Source: Takakia lepidozioides
Lineage: Eukaryota; Streptophyta; Takakiopsida; Takakiales; Takakiaceae
Direction of reading: 5' to 3'
NCBI GenBank assembly: GCA_030704615.1
Contig: CM060734.1
Coordinates: 34,860,042 to 34,924,041 of the forward strand
Length of the DNA: 64,000 nt
Positions within the stretch are counted from its first letter, which is position 1; every line of letters starts with the position of its first letter. Both the position numbers and the translations under genes were made by a program. Shown here in pieces: positions 63,943-64,000 of this stretch. Below the pieces are notes generated by a model. The model ran no database searches. It was not told the DNA's origin and saw only the letters and a program-made list of their open reading frames with translations.

Positions 63943-64000
63943 TCACCAGTACTCCCCACAGGAGCAAACCCCATCTTCAAAGTTGTGAAAGCGATTGCCA
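63943..64000 (-). CDS. C-terminal codons of a third PPR-DYW protein (continues past the right edge)
   Basis: Reading from the window edge on the minus strand gives NRFHNFEDGVCSCGEYW and a TGA stop at 63,945-63,943. The complete PPR gene at 22 kb ends [17 protein letters not shown], so this is the end of a DYW deaminase domain with the terminal tripeptide EYW in place of DYW. The rest of the gene lies outside the window. The 3' flank is not obviously related to that of the first gene. Confidence 0.85.
   Translation of the reverse strand, partial: GNRFHNFEDGVCSCGEYW

Overview
The window is nuclear DNA of a land plant. Every recognisable gene is a plant nuclear gene, most are split by GT-AG introns, and the spaces between them are rich in transposon debris. 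Large PPR-DYW RNA-editing proteins built from near-identical repeats, and a genome this intron- and repeat-rich, suggest a seed-free plant (bryophyte, lycophyte or fern). I cannot name the species. Splice models below were built by hand: each joins GT-AG introns in consistent phase and was compared with remembered plant homologues.

Layout. 1.6-4.5 kb (-): 5' part of an LPEAT1-type lysophospholipid acyltransferase, running off the left edge, with an antisense LINE remnant in its last visible intron. 4.5-14.6 kb: no convincing gene; a TIR-bounded element (5.28-6.71 kb), a tRNA-derived SINE (9.7 kb) and a cluster of inverted and direct repeats (11.2-14.6 kb) with a perfect 81-bp tandem duplication. 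15.9-20.8 kb (-): complete cyclophilin-40 (SQUINT type), 9 exons, 361 aa. 22.0-30.9 kb: an old inverted duplication of a PPR gene and its 5' flank. The left copy (-) ends in a full DYW domain; the right copy (+) has lost E+/DYW. 32.7-39.8 kb (-): complete PP2C phosphatase, 10 exons, 354 aa. Its intron 1 holds a sense fragment of a DRM-type DNA methyltransferase plus a LINE fragment; a second LINE fragment lies in intron 3. 41.13-41.88 kb: a 753-bp hAT-like nonautonomous element with a perfect 8-bp target duplication, ending 85 bp before the start codon of a mitochondrial thioredoxin o gene (42.0-45.5 kb, +, 6 exons). 48.3-50.9 kb (+): complete plastid class II DAHP synthase, 5 exons, 542 aa. 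53.2-59.1 kb (-): a PRUNE/DHH-family protein of about 1,131 aa with a long low-complexity N-terminal region and degenerate metal-binding motifs. 59.1-63.9 kb: repeats and a second SINE family. The last 58 bases are the C-terminal codons of a third PPR gene (-), ending GEYW.

The genes do not form an operon or cluster by function; they are ordinary housekeeping genes (phospholipid remodelling, Hsp90 co-chaperone, organelle RNA editing, dephosphorylation, mitochondrial redox, shikimate pathway). The unusual content is structural: the PPR palindrome, the nested methyltransferase fragment, the apparently inactive PRUNE homologue, and young and old mobile elements in introns and a promoter.
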